Shown piece after piece: positions 1 through 8,015 of a stretch of 13,677 nt of DNA (positions are counted from its first letter, which is position 1; the number at the start of each line of letters is the position of its first letter). The stretch is from an uncultured Prevotellaceae bacterium (GTDB lineage Bacteria > Bacteroidota > Bacteroidia > Bacteroidales > Bacteroidaceae). The stretch is taken from the NCBI GenBank assembly GCA_902800435.1, contig CADCEQ010000057.1, forward strand, positions 1 to 13,677, written 5' to 3'. The translations under genes and the position numbers were made by a program. Below the pieces are notes generated by a model. It searched no databases. It saw only the letters and a program-made list of their open reading frames with translations, and was not told the origin of the DNA.

Positions 1-3000
1 GTCTACTATCTGGCTACGAACATCGAGAAGGAGAAGTTCCGTCTGGACATCAAGTACCAGAGCGACACGGCGGGCGTCTACCTGAGCTACCTGCCCGAGG
101 AGAAGCTGAAGTCGCAGACGCTGCTGAAGATGCTGGGCTGCGACCGCTTGGACAACAATATGAAGCCGCACGCCAACGGCCAGTTCGACTTCGTCAGCGG
201 CTACACCGTACTGAACGGCCGCGTCTTCCTGCCTGCTGCCGAGCCTTTCGGCGACTACCTGCGCCAGAAGATGAAGGAAGCCGGACTGGGCGACCTGGCC
301 GACAAGTACGTCTTCGACCAGCTCTACGACTCGACCAAGACCATTGCCAAGCAGACGGCTGAGAAGGACAAGTTCCTGATGACGGGTCAGTTCAAGGGCT
401 CGAGTGCCAACGTCATCTCGCTCGGAGCCTCCAACGTGCCGGAGGGCTCGGTGAAGGTGACCGCCGGCGGTGTCGAGCTGAAGGAACACTCCGACTACAC
501 CGTCGACTACTCAGCCGGCGAAGTGACCATCATCAACCAGAGCATCCTCGATGCCGGTACCGACGTCAAGGCCTCGTTCGAGTCGAACACCGACTACGGT
601 ATGCAGCGCAAGACGATGTACGGCATCAACTGGGAGTACGACTTCTCGAAGAACTTCATCCTCGGCGGTACGCTGATGCACCTCTCCGAGCAAGCCCTGA
701 CCACGAAGGTGTCGATGGGTGAGGAACCGCTGAACAACACGCTGTGGGGCCTGAACCTGAGCTGGAAGAAGGAGTCGCAGTGGCTGACGAACATGCTCGA
801 CAAGATACCTTTCCTGCACGTGACGCAGCCCTCGCAGATACAGCTGTCGGCAGAGTTCGCCCAGCTCGTGGCCGGTCGCGCCAGCGGTACGCAGGACAAT
901 GCCTCGTATCTGGATGACTTCGAGAACACGAAGAACCTCATCTCGGTGAAGGAGCCGAAGGCGTGGTCGCTGTCGAGCGTGCCTTCGATGATGCCCGAAG
1001 CCGGCGACAAGACCGGCACGAGCTCCGGCTACGGCCGCGCCCTGCTGTCGTGGTACTACGTCGACCAGCTGTTCACCAACCGCTCGTCGAGTCTCACGCC
1101 CGGCCACATCAAGAGCGACCTCGAACAGCTCTCGGACCACCGCGTGCGCGAGGTCTACATCAAGGAGCTTTACCCCAACCGCGACCAGTCGAACTACAAC
1201 GGTGCCACGTCGAAGCTCGACGTGCTCAACCTGGCCTACTACCCCCAGGAGCGCGGTCCCTACAACCTGACCACCCAGCTGAACCCCGACGGTTCGCTAA
1301 TGAACCCCTCGGCGAAGTGGGGCGGCATGATGCGCAAGCTGGAGACGACGGACTTCGAGCAGGCTAATATAGAATATGTGGAGTTCTGGCTGATGGACCC
1401 CTTCATCTACCAGCGCCGCGCGGGTACCGCCTCGCAGTACTCGGGCGACCTTTATATCAACCTCGGTGAGGTATGCGAGGACGTGCTGCGCGACGGTAAG
1501 AAGTTCTACGAGAGCGGCATGCCCGTCGACGGCACCTCGTCGTTCAGCACGACGCAGTGGGGCCGCATTCCCGAGCAGCCCTCGCAGACCTACGCCTTTG
1601 CCACCACCACCGGCTCGCGCGCCCTGCAGGACGTTGGTCTGAACGGACTCAACGACGACGAGGAGCGCACCTACGGCGCCTACAAGGAGTGGCTCGACCA
1701 GGTGAGCACCATCGTCACCAACGACTCGCTGCTTCAGGCCTGGCGACAGGACCCTGCCGGCGACGACTACCACTACTTCCGCGGCTCGGACTTCGACCAG
1801 GCTGAGACCAGCATCATGGACCGCTACAAGCGCATCAACAACCCGCAGGGCAACTCGCCCGACACCGACAACCGCACGGAGACCTACGACACGAGCTACA
1901 AGACCGGCCCCGACGTGGAGGACATCAACCAGGACTTCACGCTCAACGAGTATGAGCGCTACTTCCAGTACCGTGTGCGCATCAGCGACGACGAGCTGCA
2001 GGCCTACAACAACGGCACGGCTACCGACAGCTACATCACCGACCGCCGCGACAGCTACGTCAAGTTGCGCAACGGCGACTCCATCACCGTGCGCTGGTAT
2101 CAGTTCCGCATACCGCTGGCCGAGTGTAAGGACCGTGTGGGCAGCATCAGCGACTTCACCTCAATCCGCTTCATGCGTATGTTCCTCACCGGCTTCGAGA
2201 AGCCCATCGTGCTGCGCTTCGGAAGTCTCGACCTGGTGCGCGGCGAGTGGCGCCAGTACAAGCAGAGCCTGATGACGGCCACCGGCGCCGAGACGGGAAC
2301 GATGGAGATGAGCGCCGTCAACATTGAGGAGAACACCGACCGCCAGCCCGTGGCCTACACCCTGCCGCCGGGCATCAGCCGTGCCACCGACCCCAACCAG
2401 CCGCAGCTCGTCGAGAACAATGAGCAGGCCCTCTGTCTGACCGTCCGCAACCTGAGTCAGGGCGAGTCGAAGGCTGTCTATAAGAACCTGAACTACGACC
2501 TGCGCCAGTACAAGCGCCTGCAGATGTTTGTTCATGCCAACCACCTGCTGCCCAACACCACCAACCTGCAGGACGACCAGCTGGCCGTCTTCATCCGCCT
2601 GGGCAGTGACTACAAGAACAACTACTACGAGTACGAGATACCGCTGAAGCTGACCCCCGAGGGCCGCTATTCGTGGCTGTCGGCCAACGACCGCTCGAAG
2701 GTGTGGCCCAACGAGAACATGCTCGACGTCGACATCAGCGTCTTCACCCGCATCAAGAAGGCACGCAACAAGCTCAGGAGCGAAGGTGGCGTGAGCTATA
2801 ACCAGCTGTTCTCGCAGTACGACGACGACCGTCCCAACAACAAGGTGAGCGTCATGGGTAATCCCAGCCTGGGCCAGGTGAAGACAATGGTCATCGGCGT
2901 GCGCAACCTGTCGAGCACGGCGAAGTCGGGCGAGGTGTGGGTCAACGAGCTGCGCCTGAAGGAGTATAACAACGAGGGCGGCTGGGCAGCATCGGGCAAC

Positions 3001-6000
3001 CTCAACGTGCAGCTGTCGGACTTCGGCAGCGTCAGCCTGACGGGCCGCTACATGACCGACGGCTTCGGCGGACTGGAGGAGAGCGTGCTGCAGCGCTCGA
3101 ACGAGAACCAGAAGTCGTACTCCATGACGGCCAACCTCGAGCTGGGCAAGTTCTTCCCCGACAAGGCCCAGGTGAACATGCCCCTCTACTATAGTGTGAC
3201 CAAGGACGAGGTGAGGCCGAAGTACAACCCCCTCGACACCGATATGGACCTGGAGGATGCCCTCGACGCCATGAGTGCCCGCGAGCGCGACTCTGTGGAG
3301 TCGATAGCCGTCAGCAAGCGCCTGTCGCGCAACTTCTCGCTCTCCAACGTCCGCGTGGGCATCAAGAACAAGCGTCACCCCATGCCCTACGACCCCGCCA
3401 ACTTCTCGTTCTCATACAGTCACAGCCACAACCACACCACCGGCGAGACCACCGTCTTCGAGAACGACGACCACTGGCGCGGCGGACTGTCGTACAACTA
3501 CTCGCCCGTCTACAAGACGTGGGAGCCGTTCGGCAAGCTGAAGGGCAAGTCGAAGTGGCTCAGCTTCCCCAAAGCCCTCGGACTGAACTACCTGCCGCAG
3601 ACCATCGCCTTCAACAGCGAGCTGACGCGCGACTACAGTGAACTGCAGGAGCGCGACCTCGAGAACACCGAGTCGCCCAACCTGCCACTGACGTTCAACG
3701 AGCAGTTCCTCTGGAACCGCGACTTCCAGCTGCGCTGGGACCTGACGAAGAACCTGCACATGAACTTCCAGTCGGCCACCCGTGCGCGGATTGAGGAACC
3801 CTACACACCCATCAACAAGGACCTCTACCCCGAGCGCTACACGGCCTGGAAGGACTCCGTAAAGCAGAGCATCCTGCACTGGGGCGAGCCGCTCGACTAC
3901 AACCAGTCGTTTACTGCCTCCTACCAGCTGCCGCTGAACAAACTGCCCATCTTCGATTGGGTGAACAGCGACGCCTCCTACAACGCTACCTACACCTGGA
4001 CGCGCGGCACCGAGATGGACGACGGCCGCTCGCTTGGCAACATCATCACCTCGAACCGCAACTTGAACATCAACGGTGCGCTGAACCTTGAGACCCTCTA
4101 CAACCACTCGCCCTTCCTCAAGAAAGTGAACGAGCGCTTCAAGAAGGCCCCCGCCAAGAAGACCGAGAAGAAGTCCACAAAATCCCAAAACACCCAGAAC
4201 GCCCAGAATGCCCAAAATGCCCAGTCAGCCCAAAAAGCCCAAAAAGACGACGCCAAGGAAGAAAAGGCCCTGCCCAAGAACAAGAACACCTTCCAGAAGG
4301 AGATTACCCTGACGCCCGACACGACGATCTCCGTCCAGCACGGCAAGAAGTCGAAGCGGCTGCTCATCTCGGCCAAGGGCCCTGACGGCAAGCAGGTGAA
4401 GCTGAAGTGGAAGGTGAAGGACGATAATAACATCACCGTTAAGCTGCCGAAGGACCTGGCCGCCAAGCTGCGCGCCAAGGACTCCACTGCCAAGGACTCG
4501 TCGCTTAGTCTGAAACTCAGCGTGCTGCCTAAGGAGCCGCTCGACAAGCAGTGGTGGTATGAGCCGGCCCAGCAGGTGAGCCGACTGCTGATGATGGTGC
4601 GCACGGTGAACATCAGCTACCGCAACCAGCGCTCGATGACGCTGCCGGGATTCCTGCCCAACGTGGGCGACGCCTTCGGCCAGCGCACGGGCAGCGTGCT
4701 GTCACCGGGCCTCGACTTCGCCTTTGGCTTTGCCGGCGACGGCTACTTGGACAAGGCCGCCCGTAACGGCTGGCTGATGAGCGAATCCGTGGCCACACCC
4801 TTCACCTCGTCGACCAACGAGGACCTGCAGCTGCGCGCCACCGTCGAGCCGATCCGCGACCTGAAAGTCGACCTCAACGCCTCGCGCACGATGACCCGCG
4901 CCCAGAGCGTGCAGTATATGTACGAGGGGTCTCCGACTACTCGCAGTGGTACGTTCAACATGACCACCATCTCCATTGGCTCGGCCTTCGAGCGGACGGG
5001 CGATGCCACCTCGGGCTACTCGTCAAAGACGTTCGACAAGTTCTGCCGCCTCATTCCTGAGTATCAGGCCCGCGTGCAGGCGCAGTATGCCGGCGTGCCT
5101 GAGTCGGTGGGGCCTGTCGGGCAGTATTCTGCCGACGTGCTGGTGCCTGCCTTCTTGGCTGCCTATACCAGTGGCTCGGGCTCCTCGCTCGACCTCTTCC
5201 CGTCGCTATGGCGGATGCTCCCCAACTGGACCGTGCGCTATAGTGGTCTGTCGAAGATTCCCTGGCTGGCCGACCGCTTCAAGAGCGTCAACATCAACCA
5301 CGGCTATAAGTCGGTGTTCGCCATCGGCTCGTATGCCAGCTACTCGTCGTGGCTCGAGTATATGGGCGACCTGGGCTTCGTCAGCGGTGCCGACGGTTCG
5401 CTCTCGGCCTCCACGATGTACAACATCTCGACCGTCAGCATCAACGAGCAATTCTCGCCACTGCTTGGTATGGACGTGACGCTGCAGAACAACATGACCG
5501 TCAAGCTGGAGTACCGCACCACCCGCGTGCTGAACCTCTCGATGACCAGCGTCCAGCTGAACGAGCAGCGCTCCAACGACTGGGTCATCGGTCTCGGTTA
5601 CAAGATCAGCGACTTCAAACTGAACCTCTTCGGCGCCAAGGGCAGCCGCAAAATCAAGAAGGCGCAGAACCGCAAGGGCAGCCAGTCGCAGGAGAACGAC
5701 AAAAAGTCGCAGCAGTCACAGCAGAAGTCAAACTCCAAGGGCGTGAATCACGACCTGAATATGCGTGCCGACTTCTCGCTGCGCTCGCAGGCCGCCATCA
5801 CCCGCGACATCGCCACCGGTGTCTCGTCGGCCAGCAGCGGAAACTCCGCCCTGAAATTCTCATTGGCTGCCGACTATACGTTGAGCCGCCTGCTTACGTT
5901 GACGTTCTACTACGACCGTCAGACCAACACGCCGTTGCTCTCGGCCAGCTCATACCCCACGACAACCCGCGACTTCGGCCTTTCGTTGAAGTTCTCGCTG

Positions 6001-6009
6001 ACGCGGTAA
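1..6009 (+). CDS. sprA: SprA/Sov, type IX secretion outer-membrane translocon (5' partial)
   Basis: SprA (Sov in Porphyromonas) forms the giant outer-membrane beta-barrel through which type IX secretion substrates leave the cell. The frame is open from base 1, so the ATG at 130 is internal. About 2002 residues are visible and, against a usual 2300-2500, several hundred N-terminal residues including the signal peptide are missing. Family signatures, numbered from base 1, include the SprA_N-like opening (FDFVSGYTVLNGRVFLPAAEPFG, given here only as residues about 60-83), SYLDDFENTKN near 300, YYPQERGPYN near 414, IEYVEFWLMDPF near 457 and GLNGLNDDEE near 548. The C-terminal half alternates Tyr/Phe-rich amphipathic strands and ends FGLSLKFSLTR, a barrel-like terminus. 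Two hydrophilic low-complexity stretches (about 1381-1430 and 1881-1920) probably are loops between strands. No frameshift is seen. The family call is firm; choosing sprA rather than sov is naming only. Confidence 0.95.
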   Translation, partial: VYYLATNIEKEKFRLDIKYQSDTAGVYLSYLPEEKLKSQTLLKMLGCDRLDNNMKPHANGQFDFVSGYTVLNGRVFLPAAEPFGDYLRQKMKEAGLGDLADKYVFDQLYDSTKTIAKQTAEKDKFLMTGQFKGSSANVISLGASNVPEGSVKVTAGGVELKEHSDYTVDYSAGEVTIINQSILDAGTDVKASFESNTDYGMQRKTMYGINWEYDFSKNFILGGTLMHLSEQALTTKVSMGEEPLNNTLWGLNLSWKKESQWLTNMLDKIPFLHVTQPSQIQLSAEFAQLVAGRASGTQDNASYLDDFENTKNLISVKEPKAWSLSSVPSMMPEAGDKTGTSSGYGRALLSWYYVDQLFTNRSSSLTPGHIKSDLEQLSDHRVREVYIKELYPNRDQSNYNGATSKLDVLNLAYYPQERGPYNLTTQLNPDGSLMNPSAKWGGMMRKLETTDFEQANIEYVEFWLMDPFIYQRRAGTASQYSGDLYINLGEVCEDVLRDGKKFYESGMPVDGTSSFSTTQWGRIPEQPSQTYAFATTTGSRALQDVGLNGLNDDEERTYGAYKEWLDQVSTIVTNDSLLQAWRQDPAGDDYHYFRGSDFDQAETSIMDRYKRINNPQGNSPDTDNRTETYDTSYKTGPDVEDINQDFTLNEYERYFQYRVRISDDELQAYNNGTATDSYITDRRDSYVKLRNGDSITVRWYQFRIPLAECKDRVGSISDFTSIRFMRMFLTGFEKPIVLRFGSLDLVRGEWRQYKQSLMTATGAETGTMEMSAVNIEENTDRQPVAYTLPPGISRATDPNQPQLVENNEQALCLTVRNLSQGESKAVYKNLNYDLRQYKRLQMFVHANHLLPNTTNLQDDQLAVFIRLGSDYKNNYYEYEIPLKLTPEGRYSWLSANDRSKVWPNENMLDVDISVFTRIKKARNKLRSEGGVSYNQLFSQYDDDRPNNKVSVMGNPSLGQVKTMVIGVRNLSSTAKSGEVWVNELRLKEYNNEGGWAASGNLNVQLSDFGSVSLTGRYMTDGFGGLEESVLQRSNENQKSYSMTANLELGKFFPDKAQVNMPLYYSVTKDEVRPKYNPLDTDMDLEDALDAMSARERDSVESIAVSKRLSRNFSLSNVRVGIKNKRHPMPYDPANFSFSYSHSHNHTTGETTVFENDDHWRGGLSYNYSPVYKTWEPFGKLKGKSKWLSFPKALGLNYLPQTIAFNSELTRDYSELQERDLENTESPNLPLTFNEQFLWNRDFQLRWDLTKNLHMNFQSATRARIEEPYTPINKDLYPERYTAWKDSVKQSILHWGEPLDYNQSFTASYQLPLNKLPIFDWVNSDASYNATYTWTRGTEMDDGRSLGNIITSNRNLNINGALNLETLYNHSPFLKKVNERFKKAPAKKTEKKSTKSQNTQNAQNAQNAQSAQKAQKDDAKEEKALPKNKNTFQKEITLTPDTTISVQHGKKSKRLLISAKGPDGKQVKLKWKVKDDNNITVKLPKDLAAKLRAKDSTAKDSSLSLKLSVLPKEPLDKQWWYEPAQQVSRLLMMVRTVNISYRNQRSMTLPGFLPNVGDAFGQRTGSVLSPGLDFAFGFAGDGYLDKAARNGWLMSESVATPFTSSTNEDLQLRATVEPIRDLKVDLNASRTMTRAQSVQYMYEGSPTTRSGTFNMTTISIGSAFERTGDATSGYSSKTFDKFCRLIPEYQARVQAQYAGVPESVGPVGQYSADVLVPAFLAAYTSGSGSSLDLFPSLWRMLPNWTVRYSGLSKIPWLADRFKSVNINHGYKSVFAIGSYASYSSWLEYMGDLGFVSGADGSLSASTMYNISTVSINEQFSPLLGMDVTLQNNMTVKLEYRTTRVLNLSMTSVQLNEQRSNDWVIGLGYKISDFKLNLFGAKGSRKIKKAQNRKGSQSQENDKKSQQSQQKSNSKGVNHDLNMRADFSLRSQAAITRDIATGVSSASSGNSALKFSLAADYTLSRLLTLTFYYDRQTNTPLLSASSYPTTTRDFGLSLKFSLTR
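4183..4245 (+). repeat. Seven 9-base tandem units inside sprA
   Basis: Seven consecutive 9-base units of the form gcccaRaay (first tcccaaaac, last gcccaaaaa) encode a (Ser/Thr/Ala)-Gln-(Asn/Ser/Lys) tripeptide repeat. It sits in a Lys/Gln-rich segment following NERFKKAPAKK. The unit is a multiple of three, so gain or loss of copies keeps the frame. Its A-rich codons differ from the surrounding GC-ending codons. It probably encodes a flexible loop of the SprA barrel; the loop placement is inference. Confidence 0.8.
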
Positions 6010-6039
6010 CGCTGTCTGTTATCATTCACAGGAAACATC

Positions 6040-6318
6040 TTGCACTTCTTGCACTTCTTACTTAACAGCCTGATTGTCAATGGATATTCAGGCACAAACA
6101 TCCGGCGGAAGTGGCACTGGAACCTGCACCTGCGGCGTGAATAAATATGCAGTCGGAAAAGAGTGCCGCTTTTTGCCCAAAACCCAGTGGGTTTTACCAA
6201 AAAGGCGGTGGGTTTTACCCGAAACCCGCCGCCTTTTGGCGATGCTGGACTCCGCCTACATAAACATACGCTCGGTGTATGAATATGCAGGCAGGTGCAA
6301 GAAGTGCAGGAAGTGCAA
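6040..6318. repeat. Long-range inverted repeat, 20-base arms
   Basis: The left arm TTGCACTTCTTGCACTTCTT (6040-6059) matches the reverse complement of AAGAAGTGCAGGAAGTGCAA (6299-6318) at 19 of 20 positions. Each arm is itself two 9-base units around TTGCACTTC. The arms enclose 239 bases. No convincing target-site duplication flanks them (only CAT occurs near both ends), so a MITE-like element is possible but not shown. Confidence 0.7.
6170..6239. terminator. Overlapping hairpins, possible bidirectional terminator
   Basis: The main hairpin has left arm CCAAAAAGGCGGTGGGTTT (6197-6215), loop TACCCG, and right arm AAACCCGCCGCCTTTTGG (6222-6239). It pairs over about 18 base pairs with one bulged A and one G-T wobble. 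A second, weaker hairpin (6170-6203: TTTTTG and AAAACCC pairing with GGGTTTT and CAAAAA across an AGT loop) shares bases 6197-6203, so the two exclude each other. Position between convergent genes suits a bidirectional terminator. Neither strand shows a classic U-tract straight after the main stem, so termination is inferred. Confidence 0.4.
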
Positions 6319-6367
6319 CATAAAAAGTGCAAATGACAATTACTACTTCTCAGGCCGACGCACGCTA

Positions 6368-7960
6368 TTAATCTTTCTTGTCGTATGCGTGTACGGGGTA
6401 GTCGATGGTGAAATGCAGGCCGCGGCACTCCTTGCGCTCGAGTGCCCAACGGGTAATGAGGTAGCCAACATTAATCATATTACGCAGTTCGCAGATGTCC
6501 TTTGAAGCTTTTACGCGCTTGAACAGTCGCTCGGTCTCCTCGTAGAGCATATCGAGGCGGTCCCAGGCACGGTGCAGGCGCAGGTCACTGCGCACAATGC
6601 CAACATAGTTGGCCATAATTTGGTTGACTTCGCGAACAGACTGTGTGATGAGCACTTTCTCCTCATTGGTCATTGTCCCCTCGTCGTTCCACTCTGGCAC
6701 CCGCTCGTTGAAGTCGTAGAGGTCGACGTGCTGCAACGAGTCCTTGGCGGCAGCGTCGGCATAGACCACCGCCTCGATGAGCGAGTTGGAGGCCAAGCGG
6801 TTGCCGCCGTGCAGACCTGTACACGAGCACTCGCCGAGGGCGTAGAGCCGCTCGATGCTCGACTGCCCGTTGAGGTCGACCTTGATGCCGCCGCACATGT
6901 AGTGGGCTGCCGGGCGCACGGGGATGTAGTCCTGCGTGATGTCGATGCCCATCGACAGGCACTTCTGGTAGATGTTCGGGAAGTGGTGGCGCGTCTCCTC
7001 GGCCGGTTTGTGTGTCACGTCCAAGCAGACGTGGTCAATGCCGTGAATCTTCATCTCCTTATCGATGGCACGGGCCACGATGTCGCGCGGTGCCAACGAC
7101 AGACGCTCGTCGTACTTCTCCATGAACGTCTCGCCGTTGGGCAGCTTCAGGATGCCGCCGTAGCCGCGCATGGCCTCGGTGATGAGGTAGGCGGGGTGAG
7201 TCTCCTTGGGATTGTGGAGCACCGTCGGGTGGAACTGCACGAACTCCATGTCGGCCACTGTGCCCTTGGCGCGGTAGACCATGGCGATGCCGTCGCCGGT
7301 GGCGATGACGGGGTTCGACGTGGTCAGGTAGACGGCACCGCAGCCGCCGGTACACATGACGGTCATCTTGCTGAGGTAGGTGTCGACCTTCCCGGTGTCG
7401 GGGTTCAGCACGTAGGCACCGTAGCACTGGATGTGGGGCGAGCGTCTCGTCACCCTCACGCCGAGGTGGTGCTGCGTGATGATCTCGACGGCGAAGTGGT
7501 TCTCCTTGACGGTGATGCCGGGGTTGCTGCGCACGGCCTCCATCAGTCCGCGCTGTATCTCGGCACCCGTGTCGTCGGCGTGGTGCAGGATGCGGAACTC
7601 CGAGTGGCCGCCCTCGCGGTGCAGGTCGAACGTGCCGTCGTCCTTGCGGTCGAAGTTGACGCCCCAGTTCACCAGTTCCTGAATCTGCTCAGGGGCTTTC
7701 CTCACAACCTGCTCCACGGCAGCGCGGTCTGAGATGTAGTCGCCGGCAATCATCGTGTCCTCGATGTGCTTGTCGAAGTTGTCGACGGCTAAGTTCGTCA
7801 CGCTGGCAACGCCGCCCTGTGCAAACGAGGTGTTGGCCTCGTCGAGCGACGTCTTGCAGATCATACACACGCTGCCCTTCTTAGCCCGGGCAACCTTCAG
7901 GGCGTAGCTCATACCGGCCACGCCGGCACCGATGATGAGAAAATCGTATTTGTAGACCAT
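6368..7960 (-). CDS. nadB: L-aspartate oxidase NadB
   Basis: This flavoenzyme oxidises L-aspartate to iminoaspartate, the first step of de novo NAD synthesis; NadA then makes quinolinate. In an anaerobe, fumarate is the likely electron acceptor (inference). The 530-residue product has an N-terminal FAD-binding GAGVAG (11-16), TSFAQGG (44-50), HREGGHSEFR (114-123), QFHPT (242-246), RGYGG (265-269), APRDIVARAI (290-299) and GLHGGNRLASNSLIE (382-396). Residues E121, H244, R292, H353 and R388 align with E. coli NadB active-site residues E121, H244, R290, H351 and R386, which separates it from succinate dehydrogenase and fumarate reductase flavoproteins. An in-frame ATG at 8059 would add 33 residues but crosses the promoter region and dacB; the ATG at 7960 places MVYKYDFLIIGAG at the normal family start. 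It appears monocistronic; nadA and nadC are not in the window. Confidence 0.95.
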   Translation of the reverse strand: MVYKYDFLIIGAGVAGMSYALKVARAKKGSVCMICKTSLDEANTSFAQGGVASVTNLAVDNFDKHIEDTMIAGDYISDRAAVEQVVRKAPEQIQELVNWGVNFDRKDDGTFDLHREGGHSEFRILHHADDTGAEIQRGLMEAVRSNPGITVKENHFAVEIITQHHLGVRVTRRSPHIQCYGAYVLNPDTGKVDTYLSKMTVMCTGGCGAVYLTTSNPVIATGDGIAMVYRAKGTVADMEFVQFHPTVLHNPKETHPAYLITEAMRGYGGILKLPNGETFMEKYDERLSLAPRDIVARAIDKEMKIHGIDHVCLDVTHKPAEETRHHFPNIYQKCLSMGIDITQDYIPVRPAAHYMCGGIKVDLNGQSSIERLYALGECSCTGLHGGNRLASNSLIEAVVYADAAAKDSLQHVDLYDFNERVPEWNDEGTMTNEEKVLITQSVREVNQIMANYVGIVRSDLRLHRAWDRLDMLYEETERLFKRVKASKDICELRNMINVGYLITRWALERKECRGLHFTIDYPVHAYDKKD

Positions 7961-7977
7961 AAAATACAGGTTAGACG

Positions 7978-8007
7978 CTGCAAAGATAATAAATTTTTGT
8001 ATCTTTG
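7978..8007 (+). promoter_or_regulatory. Putative promoter of the dacB-mutY-ftcD-purN cluster
   Basis: TATCTTTG (8000-8007) matches the TAnnTTTG -7 consensus; a weak -33 candidate, CTG (7978-7980), lies 19 bases upstream. The box ends only eight bases before the dacB ATG at 8016, so transcription starting 4-8 bases downstream gives a leader of zero to about five bases. The upstream part abuts the minus-strand -7 box of nadB, so the two promoters share the same DNA face. Confidence 0.6.
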
Positions 8008-8009
8008 CA
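7979..8009. repeat. Perfect 10-base inverted repeat joining two -7 boxes
   Basis: TGCAAAGATA (7979-7988) and TATCTTTGCA (8000-8009) are exact reverse complements separated by 11 AT-rich bases (7989-7999). Each arm contains the -7 box of one of the two divergent promoters. The symmetry could simply reflect two similar promoters back to back, or could be a site for a dimeric regulator. Confidence 0.75.
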
Positions 8010-8011
8010 CT
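7981..8011 (-). promoter_or_regulatory. Putative nadB promoter
   Basis: Read on the minus strand, TATCTTTG (7988 down to 7981) matches the Bacteroidota -7 consensus TAnnTTTG. About 19 bases upstream is only a weak -33 candidate (AGTG, 8011-8008). Transcription would begin near 7974-7978, giving a 5' leader of roughly 15 bases before the nadB ATG at 7960. No purine-rich ribosome site is evident. Confidence 0.6.
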
Positions 8012-8015
8012 CGAA

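Larger units (their letters stand above)
6010..6367. other. Non-coding gap between convergent sprA and nadB
   Basis: This 358-base stretch lies between the stop codons of two convergent genes. Open frames across it (for example 6074-6505 on plus and 5919-6449 on minus) show no recognisable domain, run into neighbouring genes and are Cys/Arg-rich or low in complexity, so I do not call them genes. I found no TAnnTTTG promoter box on either strand. What it holds is nested inverted repeats: a 20-base pair of arms (6040-6059 and 6299-6318), a 9-base pair TGCACCTGC/GCAGGTGCA (6125-6133 and 6291-6299), and hairpins at 6170-6239. A further AAGTGCAA copy lies at 6325-6332. Confidence 0.75.

Noticed and set aside
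2161..3378. 405-codon open frame antisense to sprA
   Set aside because: It lies fully within sprA, has biased composition and no motif.
6040..6318. Insertion sequence or MITE with target-site duplication
   Set aside because: No transposase and no convincing direct repeat flanks the arms; only a CAT near both ends, which is too short and not aligned.
5919..6449. 176-codon minus-strand open frame between nadB and sprA
   Set aside because: It overlaps both neighbouring genes and its Cys-Lys repeats come from the 9-base DNA repeats; no domain is visible.
6074..6505. 143-codon plus-strand open frame after sprA
   Set aside because: It spans the inverted-repeat region and the 3' end of nadB, has a Cys/Arg-rich low-complexity product, no promoter box and no recognisable domain.
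6572..7732. 386-codon open frame antisense to nadB
   Set aside because: It is a by-product of GC-rich third positions; the product is repetitive in Val/Leu/His/Asp and nadB on the other strand is a clear enzyme.
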